The notes beneath the pieces were generated by a model. It was not told the DNA's origin. It made no database searches and worked only from the letters and a program-made list of their open reading frames with translations. From Gammaproteobacteria bacterium (GTDB lineage Bacteria; Pseudomonadota; Gammaproteobacteria; DSM-16500), in NCBI GenBank assembly GCA_013287085.1, contig JABDEM010000001.1:163-64162 (forward strand): a DNA stretch of 64,000 bases. The letters are read 5' to 3'. Both the position numbers and the translations under genes were made by a program. Below, in pieces: positions 45,107 to 53,125 of the stretch (the stretch's first letter is position 1; each line of letters begins with the position of its first letter).

Positions 45107-46015
45107 ATGAAAAAAGACATCCCCAATATCAGTTTTGAGTTTTTCCCTCCTAAGACTTTGGAAGGCTTGAAAAACCTTGAACATACTGCAAAAGCCCTAG
45201 CAGAGTATGCCCCGCAATTTTTTTCCGTCACTTATGGCGCAGGTGGGCTAACTCGAGAAGGGACGCTTAATACCGTTTCGATGTTGCAGAATAATACAGA
45301 AATTCCGGTGACTCCGCATTTAGCTTGTTTGGGTTCTACTAAAGATAATCTTTTAGAAATTTTAACGCATTATAAGAACATAGGTATAAATCGATTAGTT
45401 GCTTTAAGAGGCGATTTACCTGCTGAAATGCCTTATGCAGGTGATTTTAAATATGCGTTTGAATTAGTGCAATTTATAAGGGAAAAAACTGGGTTTCATT
45501 TTGAAATTGAAGTGGCAGCTTACCCTGAATTTCATCCGGAAGCGCAATCTGCTATTGATGATGTGTTAAATCTTAAACGTAAATTTGACGCAGGTGCCAA
45601 TCGCGCGATTACCCAGTATTTTTATAATCCCGATGCGTATTTTTATTTTCTGGATAAATGCGCAAAGTATGGAATAGCGAAACCAATTATTCCAGGCATT
45701 ATGCCTATTACCGGTTTTGAGAAATTAGTACGTTTTTCAAAAACTTGTGGGGCTGAAATTCCACAATGGTTGTATAAGCGCTTAGCGGTTTATGCGAATG
45801 ATGAATCGGCTACTTTGGCTTTAGGTTTAGAGGTGGTTCATGAATTATGTAGTCGCCTTATTAAAGGCGGAGCCCCTGGGTTGCATTTTTATACACTAAA
45901 TCGCGAACATGCGAGTCTAGCCATCTTGGATAAGTTAGGTGTGCTACCCAATTCAGAGCTTCAAAATTACTCTCCAGCGTTGAAATCATTTGATGTTTTA
46001 CCCCATTTCCGATAG
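45107..46015 (+). CDS. metF: 5,10-Methylenetetrahydrofolate reductase
   Basis: 302 residues, a TIM barrel with FAD. ISFEFFPPKT carries the catalytic Glu, FSVTYGAGG and ALRGDLP (folate-binding Asp) are conserved, and ITQYFYNPDAYFYF and PGIMPITGF close the pocket. It makes methyl-THF, the methyl donor used by MetH encoded at 38483. The two partners of the methionine cycle are separated by the MBOAT and SGNH-like genes. Confidence 0.97.
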   Translation: MKKDIPNISFEFFPPKTLEGLKNLEHTAKALAEYAPQFFSVTYGAGGLTREGTLNTVSMLQNNTEIPVTPHLACLGSTKDNLLEILTHYKNIGINRLVALRGDLPAEMPYAGDFKYAFELVQFIREKTGFHFEIEVAAYPEFHPEAQSAIDDVLNLKRKFDAGANRAITQYFYNPDAYFYFLDKCAKYGIAKPIIPGIMPITGFEKLVRFSKTCGAEIPQWLYKRLAVYANDESATLALGLEVVHELCSRLIKGGAPGLHFYTLNREHASLAILDKLGVLPNSELQNYSPALKSFDVLPHFR

Positions 46016-46048
46016 ATTTTTAACCTGCAAAAACAATAAGGTGATGTA

Positions 46049-47008
46049 ATGGATAAGCTAGCCCCGCAATTATACAAAAAAATGTTATTAATCAGGAAGT
46101 TAGAATTGAGACTTGCCGAGATTTATCATACCGATGCCGTAAAAAGCCCTGTTCATTTATCAGTTGGACAAGAATCTATAGCAGTTGGCATTTGCGATCC
46201 TTTGAATAAAGATGATTTAGTATCTAATACCTATCGTTGCCATGCGACTTATATTGCCAAGGGTGGAGATTTAAGAGAAATGATGGCTGAGCTCTATGGA
46301 AAAAGCCAAGGTTGTGCTGGTGGCAAAGCGGGTTCCATGCATTTAGTCGATATGAAAAATGGTGTAGTAGGAGCGTCAGCTGTTGTAGGCACGACCATCC
46401 CTATTGCTGCGGGTTTAGCTTTAGCGATGAAATTCGATGCCAAAAAGACAGGCAAGCAACGCATTGTGGTTTCTGTCTTTGGTGATGGTGGGACAGAAGA
46501 AGGTTGTTTTTACGAAACCATTAATTTCGCTGCATTACGCAAACTCCCCATGATTTTTGTATGTGAAAATAATCGATTAGCGATTCACACTCCTATTGAA
46601 AGACGTTGGGCTACTGAAAAACTCTGTGAACGCATTCAAACTTACGGTATTGAAACGCACAAAATTGATGATGCTGATGTATTTAAAATTCGAGAAACTA
46701 TATCTTCTGCTGCAGAAAAAATTCGTAACACAGGCGAAGGCCCAATTTTTATTGAGTGCGCGACTTATCGCTGGTTAGAACACGTAGGGCCATTTGATGA
46801 TCATAAAGATAATTATCGCGATCTAGAAGAATATGCACGCTGGAAAAAGAACGATCAAATTGATCGCTTAGCCGGAATGTTAGATGAAAATACACGTAAC
46901 CAAATTCAACAAGAAGTCACTGATATGATTAAAGACGCAGAAATTTTTGCGGAAAATAGTCCTTATCCAGCTGCTGAGGAGTTATATACCCATGTCTATG
47001 CACACTAA
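46049..47008 (+). CDS. TPP-dependent E1 component, alpha subunit
   Basis: 319 residues of the PDH/acetoin-dehydrogenase E1-alpha type. The TPP/Mg motif is FGDGGTEEGCFYETINFA with the downstream N of VCENNR. SMHLVDMKNGVVGASAVVG is the conserved substrate-channel loop. It forms an alpha2beta2 enzyme with the next gene. No E2 (lipoyl acyltransferase) or E3 is nearby, and the partners are glycan genes, so a role outside central metabolism is likely. Candidates are two-carbon (acetyl/acyloin) transfer onto a sugar, as proposed for AviB1/AviB2 in avilamycin. Ordinary PDH or acetoin dehydrogenase remains possible. Confidence 0.9.
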   Translation: MDKLAPQLYKKMLLIRKLELRLAEIYHTDAVKSPVHLSVGQESIAVGICDPLNKDDLVSNTYRCHATYIAKGGDLREMMAELYGKSQGCAGGKAGSMHLVDMKNGVVGASAVVGTTIPIAAGLALAMKFDAKKTGKQRIVVSVFGDGGTEEGCFYETINFAALRKLPMIFVCENNRLAIHTPIERRWATEKLCERIQTYGIETHKIDDADVFKIRETISSAAEKIRNTGEGPIFIECATYRWLEHVGPFDDHKDNYRDLEEYARWKKNDQIDRLAGMLDENTRNQIQQEVTDMIKDAEIFAENSPYPAAEELYTHVYAH

Positions 47009-48098
47009 TTCAGTAGCAACTTCTCTTCAAAAAGATCAACAAGATTTACATTTGATTCGTTATTTCGAAGCACTACGTGAAGCTTTTGATCAAGAGATGA
47101 CCCGTGATCCCAATGTATTTTTATTTGGTTTAGATGTGGATGATCATAAAGGCATTCAAGGCTCAACTCTGGGCTTGGTAGAAAAATTTGGCAGAGATCG
47201 TGTTTTTGGAACCCCACTTTCTGAAGATGCTATGACGGGTGTTGCGATTGGCGCCGCAATGGCGGGTTACCGTCCTATTCATACTCATATTCGTATGGAT
47301 TTCATGTTGTTATGCATGAATCAATTAGTAAATATGGCTGCAAAAGCCCACTATATGTATAACGGCCAAGTACAAGTGCCGTTAGTCGTACGTACTATGA
47401 TTGGAAGATCTTGGGGGCAGGGTGGACAACATTCTCAAGCCCTGCATTCTTTGTTTATGCATATTCCTGGATTAAAAGTAGTGGCTCCGTCCAATGCTCA
47501 TGATGCAAAAGGTTGTATGATTGCAGCGATTCGAGATAACAATCCCGTTATTTTTATTGAGCATCGATTGTTATATTCCACTGAAGGTTTTGTGCCTAAA
47601 AATTCCTACGAAGTACCTTTAGGTAAAGCGAGAATTTTAGTTCCGGGGAGTGATGTCACTATTGTTGCCATTTCACACATGGTTATGGAAGCCTTACGCG
47701 CACGAAAACATTTAGATAGTATTGGAATTAGCGCTGAAATTATTGATCCGATTTCACTTTGGCCCTTAGATATGGATACTATTGTTGCATCAGTCCAAAA
47801 AACCAAAAAATTATTAATAGTCGATAACGCATGGCTGACTTGCGGTGCTAGTAGTGAAATACTTTCAAGAACGATTGAAATGTTTCAAGAAGAAGACCAT
47901 GTATTGCCGGCGATCGCGCGCATGGGATTTGCACCAACCACTTGTCCTACGACCAGACCTTTAGAAAATCTTTTTTATCCTAATGGCCGTACGATTGCTG
48001 TGAAAGCTTATGAAATGGTGAAAGGCAAAAGTGCAAAAGCTTGGGAGCCGCCGGTTGATGCTAGAGCGGAGATTGATGAGTTTAAGGGACCGTTTTAA
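46992..48098 (+). CDS. TPP-dependent E1 component, beta subunit
   Basis: The ATG at 46992 (MSMHTNSVATS) is preferred over the upstream 46947 because GAGGAG sits 10 bases before it; it overlaps the alpha gene by 17 bp. The 368 residues have the transketolase-pyrimidine domain, including SEDAMTGVAIGAAMAGYRP with the TPP-activating Glu and RMDFMLLCMNQLVN. The C-terminal transketolase domain follows (LLIVDNAWLTCGASSEIL). It forms an alpha2beta2 enzyme with the E1-alpha encoded just upstream. It is directly followed by the FkbM methyltransferase gene (13 bp), which ties the pair to glycan modification. Confidence 0.9.
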   Translation: MSMHTNSVATSLQKDQQDLHLIRYFEALREAFDQEMTRDPNVFLFGLDVDDHKGIQGSTLGLVEKFGRDRVFGTPLSEDAMTGVAIGAAMAGYRPIHTHIRMDFMLLCMNQLVNMAAKAHYMYNGQVQVPLVVRTMIGRSWGQGGQHSQALHSLFMHIPGLKVVAPSNAHDAKGCMIAAIRDNNPVIFIEHRLLYSTEGFVPKNSYEVPLGKARILVPGSDVTIVAISHMVMEALRARKHLDSIGISAEIIDPISLWPLDMDTIVASVQKTKKLLIVDNAWLTCGASSEILSRTIEMFQEEDHVLPAIARMGFAPTTCPTTRPLENLFYPNGRTIAVKAYEMVKGKSAKAWEPPVDARAEIDEFKGPF

Positions 48099-48111
48099 AG
48101 GAGTTTTGTTC

Positions 48112-49185
48112 ATGCATTATGTTAAAGAACCTAATTTTCTCACTCAAAATCCACTTTTTACTGAATCAAATCCAGGAAAAGCTTTAAAAGCCAATCCTTT
48201 AGGTTTTATTGATATTGGTGCAAGAGGCGGGGTGCATCTTATCGTTGATGCTTTAGCAAAATATACTTCTGTATTAGCATTTGAGCCTGATCTAGAAGAA
48301 TGTGAACGGTTGAGGAAAGATAAGCATATTGCTGAACACTGGAGCGAATTTCTTTTATATCCTGTTGCGCTTTCCAATCAACAAGGCGAAGCTTCATTAA
48401 AATTACTTTCATCTGATACGAATCATTCACTCTTAAGTCCCAATTCAGATTTTGTTGATCGATATAACATGGTGAAATGGAAAGAGATCGGCCAATGTCC
48501 CTTAATGACGGATACTTTAGATCATGTACTTTTTAATGAATTAGCAGATCATTCTAATTGCGGTGAATTTTTAAAGATTGATACTCAAGGCACTGAATAT
48601 GAAATTCTTGAGGGAGCAAAAAGAACTTTAACCGAAAGAACGGTTGCAGTCGTTTGTGAAGTTTCTTTTTGTGAACTTTATAAAAATCAAAAATTGTTTT
48701 CAGATGTAGAATCATTTTTGAGACAATATGGTTTTAGCTTTTATGGATTTCCTCTTTTTCATCATCGTTCTTGTAAATATTTAAGCAAAGAGCAGTATGC
48801 GACTCGTGAACGCGCATTTTATGGCGATGCCGTATTTTTTAAAGATCCATTCCATCCGAGTAAAAATATAAAATTATCAGAACGCCAATCTTATACTCTT
48901 TTTACGTGTGCTTTATTGTTAGGGTATTATGATTTTGCTTTGGAGTTAGCTAAAAAAAATTGGGTTAAAAATCCAGAAGAAGAAACTCGTATTCAATCAC
49001 TAATTCAGCAATGTGCAATAACTGAGCCTCAGGAAGCGGTCGTTGCGGTTCGGGCGCTTTTAAATCAAGTGAGTCAAAGTCCTGAAGAAGCTAACGTGAT
49101 TGTGGGCAGCTTTGTTGATCAGCGCCGTCATCTTTGTGATTATAATGATGTCATGAATGTTTCACCATTGCCGCGGGTGATTTAA
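48112..49185 (+). CDS. FkbM-family methyltransferase
   Basis: The start at 48112 is set by AAAGGAG about 8 bases upstream; the open frame extends further back. The 357 residues have FIDIGARGGVHLIVDALAK (motif I), VLAFEPDLEECERLRK (motif II) and LKIDTQGTEYEILEGAK, the FkbM signature. A ~120-residue C-terminal extension is helical and family-specific. FkbM enzymes O-methylate sugars or macrolides, so methylation of the surface glycan is likely. It uses SAM, whose methionine precursor is made by metH and metF of the same run. The stop overlaps the next ATG (TAATG). Confidence 0.88.
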   Translation: MHYVKEPNFLTQNPLFTESNPGKALKANPLGFIDIGARGGVHLIVDALAKYTSVLAFEPDLEECERLRKDKHIAEHWSEFLLYPVALSNQQGEASLKLLSSDTNHSLLSPNSDFVDRYNMVKWKEIGQCPLMTDTLDHVLFNELADHSNCGEFLKIDTQGTEYEILEGAKRTLTERTVAVVCEVSFCELYKNQKLFSDVESFLRQYGFSFYGFPLFHHRSCKYLSKEQYATRERAFYGDAVFFKDPFHPSKNIKLSERQSYTLFTCALLLGYYDFALELAKKNWVKNPEEETRIQSLIQQCAITEPQEAVVAVRALLNQVSQSPEEANVIVGSFVDQRRHLCDYNDVMNVSPLPRVI

Positions 49186-50165
49186 TGGAAAAATTGATTA
49201 GTTTTATTATTCCTTCAAGATATTTAGAAAATGTTAGGAGTTTTTTAGATAATATAGAGCAAACGATTTCTGACCCTTCTCAAGTGGAAGTGTTGATAAA
49301 GCTAGACGATGATTTGCCAGAGTCTCGACCTTTTATTGAAGCTGAAGTTAACAAAAGACCCTTTGATATTAAATATATTATTACTCCGAGGCTAGAAGGC
49401 ATTTTTTCTGTCTGGCTTCCAGTAGAACAACTTTTTTTCATGTCTAGCGGTCATTTTATCCAGATTCTGTCAGATGAACCACGGTTTAAAACTAAGCATT
49501 GGGATTTGATATTACAAAAATATAAAAAATTTTTTCCAGATGATGTGTTTCGCTTACGCCTTTCCTCCATGAAAATTGCTAATTATGCTACTCATTATGA
49601 ATGCACGTTTCGTCCTGATAGTTTTCCTATTTATACGAGAAAATGGTTAGAGCTGACCGAAGGGGCAGGAAATTGTTGGGGTTCTGATGCTTATCAACAG
49701 TGTGTTGCTTTTCATTTTGCTTTGGGCCCAGGCAGTTATTTTAATTTTTATAGAGAGGGTGGCCATTGTCGAGACGTGGTGGTACATGAGATTGAAATGG
49801 ATGGTTTAGAATTTGGAGTAGGAGTTTCTCCAGAAGACCAGGTCGTAAGGCATAAAAGAAACTTGAAAGAATGGAATCGCCTTACCTCGCATCAAATGCA
49901 AGAGCATTTTAGTTATTTAGCGCGAAGAATGTACTGTTACATGTGGGCTTATACCAATCAGATAAAGGAATTTAAGCTCATCACAAAAGAACACAGAAGA
50001 ACAATCAGTATTGTGGATCGAGAAGGAAAAGAATTGTTAGAAGTCTCTTATGCTGTTCAACGTTTGGTTGTATATTCGCAAAACTTACTTCGCAAAGTGC
50101 TTACTCTGCCTCGTATTAAGGCTAGTTTAATGTTCAGGAAATTAATTTTATGGGCGAGTAAATAG
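49185..50165 (+). CDS. Glycosyltransferase-like protein (GT-A fold)
   Basis: 326 residues. ISFIIPSRYLENVRSFLDNI, VEVLIKLDDDLPESRP (a DDD metal site where DXD is expected) and YIITPRLEGIFSVWLPVEQL give the GT2-like N-terminal half. The middle FRPDSFPIYTRKWLELTEG is unusual. It is likely a sugar transferase for the same glycan as the neighbouring genes, but the family is divergent and the donor unknown. It is coupled to the FkbM gene by an overlap of one base and 2 bp before the small gene. Confidence 0.72.
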   Translation: MEKLISFIIPSRYLENVRSFLDNIEQTISDPSQVEVLIKLDDDLPESRPFIEAEVNKRPFDIKYIITPRLEGIFSVWLPVEQLFFMSSGHFIQILSDEPRFKTKHWDLILQKYKKFFPDDVFRLRLSSMKIANYATHYECTFRPDSFPIYTRKWLELTEGAGNCWGSDAYQQCVAFHFALGPGSYFNFYREGGHCRDVVVHEIEMDGLEFGVGVSPEDQVVRHKRNLKEWNRLTSHQMQEHFSYLARRMYCYMWAYTNQIKEFKLITKEHRRTISIVDREGKELLEVSYAVQRLVVYSQNLLRKVLTLPRIKASLMFRKLILWASK

Positions 50166-50167
50166 AT

Positions 50168-50500
50168 ATGAAAATAGTCTCTGTATTGAAACGCAAAATT
50201 TGGAATATTTTGTTTAAGATGATAAATGCACCTCGTACTATGAAACATAGGATTAAGAGGTTTATCTTTAAGACAAAAGTGGCATCGTCTATTTTTTTTA
50301 ATGTAGCTGCAAACCGCATCAGTAAAATATTTCAAGAAAAACCGCCGGGTATGAGTTTTTTATATGAAAAAAACCCTGTGCTTCCTCCTAGGATAAAGTT
50401 CCCAACAGCAGAGCAAATTCAATGGACAAAAGAGGCATTAACAGAGCTACAGGCCAATAAAGATAAGCTGAAAAATAAGGTTTTTATTAGGGACTTATAA
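50168..50500 (+). CDS. Small basic protein at operon end, unknown
   Basis: 110 residues, strongly basic in the first 55 (KRKIWNILFK, KHRIKRFIFKTK) and possibly peripheral on membranes; no domain recognised. It begins 2 bp after the glycosyltransferase-like gene, so it is translated with it if real. Its 3' end overlaps the convergent dioxygenase gene by 6 bp. Compact spacing speaks for a true gene; function unknown. Confidence 0.6.
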   Translation: MKIVSVLKRKIWNILFKMINAPRTMKHRIKRFIFKTKVASSIFFNVAANRISKIFQEKPPGMSFLYEKNPVLPPRIKFPTAEQIQWTKEALTELQANKDKLKNKVFIRDL

Positions 50501-51166
50501 TACGATCTCTTCTCTTTGTGCATAGTTGCCAGGTCTAAATTTTTCCCCGGTACGTATATAGGTATTTAATAAAACATATCTCCATTGATCTGTTTTATTA
50601 GGGTTTGAACCATGAACCAGATGACCATGAATAAAAAGTGCAGCCCCTTTAGGTACAGATACGTTTAGGACTTTATATTGAGGAGGAACAACCGTTTCTT
50701 CGTTATTAGCATTAGGATCTTGCCCGCTGTCTTTTTCAACAGTTAGTTTTTTAACAGGTAATAAGCCTTCTTTGTGTGTGCCCGGATATACAATCAATCC
50801 ACCTTTTTCTAAATAAGTATCGGTTAATGCAATCCAAGCTGAAGCGAATACACCTAAGGGTGCTTGAACAAAAAAATTATCTTGATGAAGAGAAAATCCA
50901 CGTGTGCCCGGTTTACAATAAAAAAATTCGGTTTGTAATCCCGCGGCTTTTCCATCGACGCATTGATTAATAATAGAGACAAGATTGGGTTTGCGCATGG
51001 CATTTAGATAAATATCATTTTGGCGATGCGGCATCATTTGGGGTCTATGCGTGCCGTTTTTATAATTTTCTAATTGTTTGGAGGCTTCGATTAATTGTTC
51101 ACATTCTTCATCAGTGAAAATATTAGGTTCAATGTGGTAACCCAATTCTAAATAAGATTGCAGCAT
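50495..51166 (-). CDS. Phytanoyl-CoA-dioxygenase-like Fe(II)/2-oxoglutarate enzyme
   Basis: 223 residues of the PhyH family. The iron triad is H94-Q-D96 (FSLHQDNFF) and H185 (LVHGSNPN), with R196 for 2-oxoglutarate. GGLIVYPGTHKEG is a typical PhyH turn. These enzymes hydroxylate small molecules or, in glycan clusters, sugars. It is third in the minus operon 52917-50495 after the SDR (15 bp), suggesting hydroxylation or dehydrogenation steps on one sugar. AGGAG is close to the ATG. Confidence 0.88.
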   Translation of the reverse strand: MLQSYLELGYHIEPNIFTDEECEQLIEASKQLENYKNGTHRPQMMPHRQNDIYLNAMRKPNLVSIINQCVDGKAAGLQTEFFYCKPGTRGFSLHQDNFFVQAPLGVFASAWIALTDTYLEKGGLIVYPGTHKEGLLPVKKLTVEKDSGQDPNANNEETVVPPQYKVLNVSVPKGAALFIHGHLVHGSNPNKTDQWRYVLLNTYIRTGEKFRPGNYAQREEIVL

Positions 51167-51181
51167 AGTTTTCTCCTAAAT

Positions 51182-51913
51182 TTATCGGGCCCCCGTTATG
51201 GGCACTATAGTTCCTGAAAGATAAGAAGCTTGATCGGACAATAACCAAACAATGGCTTGCGCAACTTCTTCCGGTGCGCCCATTCTCCCTGTGGGGAGAG
51301 AGGCTATCAAGTTTTTTAATCTATCGGGCGGTGAGGCTTGATGTATTTCCGTATCAATGACGCCGGGACTGACGGTATTAACTCGGATATTAAATGGCGC
51401 GACTTCTCTTGCAAAGCCCACCGTAAAAGTATTAATAGCAGCTTTGGAGGCAGCATAATGTGATAATTGATTTCCGCCAAAACGAGCCGCTTCTGAAGTG
51501 ACATTGACGATACTGCCGTAACCTGCTTGTTTCATGCGTCTGATTGCTTCACGACAACAGAGAAAAGTTCCGAATACATTGGTCGCAAAAACGGATTGTA
51601 AGCATTCTGAGGTAATATTTTCTACTGTAGAAATTCCACCGTTGATACCGGCATTATTTACAAGGGCAGTTATGGGGCCTAATTCGTGATCTACTGTTTC
51701 AAATAAAGCTAAAATATCTTTTTCTTTCGCAACATCAGCTTTAACTGCAATTGCTCTCCCGCCATTTTTATTAATATTCGATGCTAATAATTCTGCTTTA
51801 TCTTTTGCAGAATGATAATTAATACAAACGGCATATCCCGCCTTTGCTAATTCTTTAGTAGTGGCTGCACCAATGCCTCGACTTCCTCCGGTTATTATGG
51901 CTACTTTTTTCAT
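51182..51913 (-). CDS. Short-chain dehydrogenase/reductase
   Basis: 243 residues of the classical SDR type. TGGSRGIG (9-15) binds NAD(P), NNAG is at 86-89, and the catalytic tetrad includes S140, Y153 and K157 (SHYAASKAA). The closest known pattern is FabG-like 3-ketoacyl reductase, but the genome context (sugar epimerase and PhyH) points to a sugar ketone/alcohol oxidoreductase. It overlaps the epimerase by 4 bp. Confidence 0.92.
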   Translation of the reverse strand: MKKVAIITGGSRGIGAATTKELAKAGYAVCINYHSAKDKAELLASNINKNGGRAIAVKADVAKEKDILALFETVDHELGPITALVNNAGINGGISTVENITSECLQSVFATNVFGTFLCCREAIRRMKQAGYGSIVNVTSEAARFGGNQLSHYAASKAAINTFTVGFAREVAPFNIRVNTVSPGVIDTEIHQASPPDRLKNLIASLPTGRMGAPEEVAQAIVWLLSDQASYLSGTIVPITGAR

Positions 51914-52917
51914 ACAGTCTCTTTTGGTAAATGAGCTTTTTCAGTGAAAGCATTATAACGATTATTTAAAGTGTTTTGATTATTCGCATACCATTCGATT
52001 GTTTCTTTAATGCCAGCTTCAATTGAAATTTGGGTATTAAAACCATGAGAATTAGCGCGTGTCATATCCATTAAACGTTTAGCATCACCCTTAGGTTTGG
52101 TGCTATCCCAAACCAAGGGAATAGGTCCGTTCGGAACATTTTTAGCCACAATTTCTGCAATTTCACGGATAGTAACACCAGAGCCGCAGCCTAGATTAAT
52201 AGGTTCATTGATCCCTTTCTCAACTGCTAGCATCATGCCTCGAGCCACATCACGGGCATGAATAAAATCACGAACAGGGGAACCATCTCCCCATACAGTT
52301 AAGGGATTTTCCCCACTCATAGCGCGATGAATAAGTGCTGGAATAACCATGGCGTTATTAGGGTCGAAATTGTCATAGGGGCCATAAACATTGGCTGGCC
52401 GGACGATAGAAATCTTATCCCAGCCGTATTCTATTTTGTAAGCTTCAGCTTGTAATTCACCCATGCGCTTAGCCCAGCCGGCAAATCTGTCATTAGGTGA
52501 AGGGAAGGTTTGCCAAACATCATTTTCATAAAAGACTTCAGCGGGCGCATAAACTCCGACTGAGCTGGTAAAAAGAAAACGTTCGACGCCAGATCGGCGT
52601 GCTGCTTCCATCATATTGATGCTAAAGGTAATTGTTGGCACAAAGAAGCTGGCAGGGCGTTTTGCGGTCATAGCCGGAGAGCCTTTGACGCCAGCTAATT
52701 GGAAGACGATTTCTTGGTCTTTACAAATATTTAGGCAATTGCTGAATTCACGTAAGTCGGCTTGGATGAAAGTTATGCCTTTAGGTGCGCGGCTGGGGTC
52801 ATCGAGGGATGCCACAGTTACTTGAGCGCCTTGCACTTGTAGCATTTCAACGAGTGGGCGACCAATCAATCCAGTGCCACCCGTGACTAATACTTTTTTA
52901 TTTTTGAAAAAACGCAT
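51910..52917 (-). CDS. NAD-dependent sugar epimerase/dehydratase with altered active site
   Basis: 335 residues of the extended SDR family (GDP-sugar epimerase/dehydratase-like). VLVTGGTGLIGRPLVEML binds NAD, and IVRPANVYGPYDNFDP is the substrate loop. The expected Y-x-x-x-K reads FAGWAK (F145 to K150): K150 is present but residue 146, where Tyr should be, is Ala. Either F145 is shifted or the enzyme uses a different acid-base residue. First gene of the epimerase-SDR-PhyH operon. Confidence 0.87.
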   Translation of the reverse strand: MRFFKNKKVLVTGGTGLIGRPLVEMLQVQGAQVTVASLDDPSRAPKGITFIQADLREFSNCLNICKDQEIVFQLAGVKGSPAMTAKRPASFFVPTITFSINMMEAARRSGVERFLFTSSVGVYAPAEVFYENDVWQTFPSPNDRFAGWAKRMGELQAEAYKIEYGWDKISIVRPANVYGPYDNFDPNNAMVIPALIHRAMSGENPLTVWGDGSPVRDFIHARDVARGMMLAVEKGINEPINLGCGSGVTIREIAEIVAKNVPNGPIPLVWDSTKPKGDAKRLMDMTRANSHGFNTQISIEAGIKETIEWYANNQNTLNNRYNAFTEKAHLPKETV

Positions 52918-53125
52918 GTTGTTTTCCTATTGATTTTAGGGAAAAAGCTTAGCATATAGCAGCGAAAGCAACAATCCATTCTGTTAGGAAAAAGAGTGTA
53001 ACTTGATAGTAGGTAGAGGTTTTAAATTGGCAAGCAGACCCCACCCTTTTTGTGAAACGCTATTTTCAAGGGTCACAATAAGTTCGAAATTGGTTATTAG
53101 TGCAAGCACTAACAGAAAAGATAAA

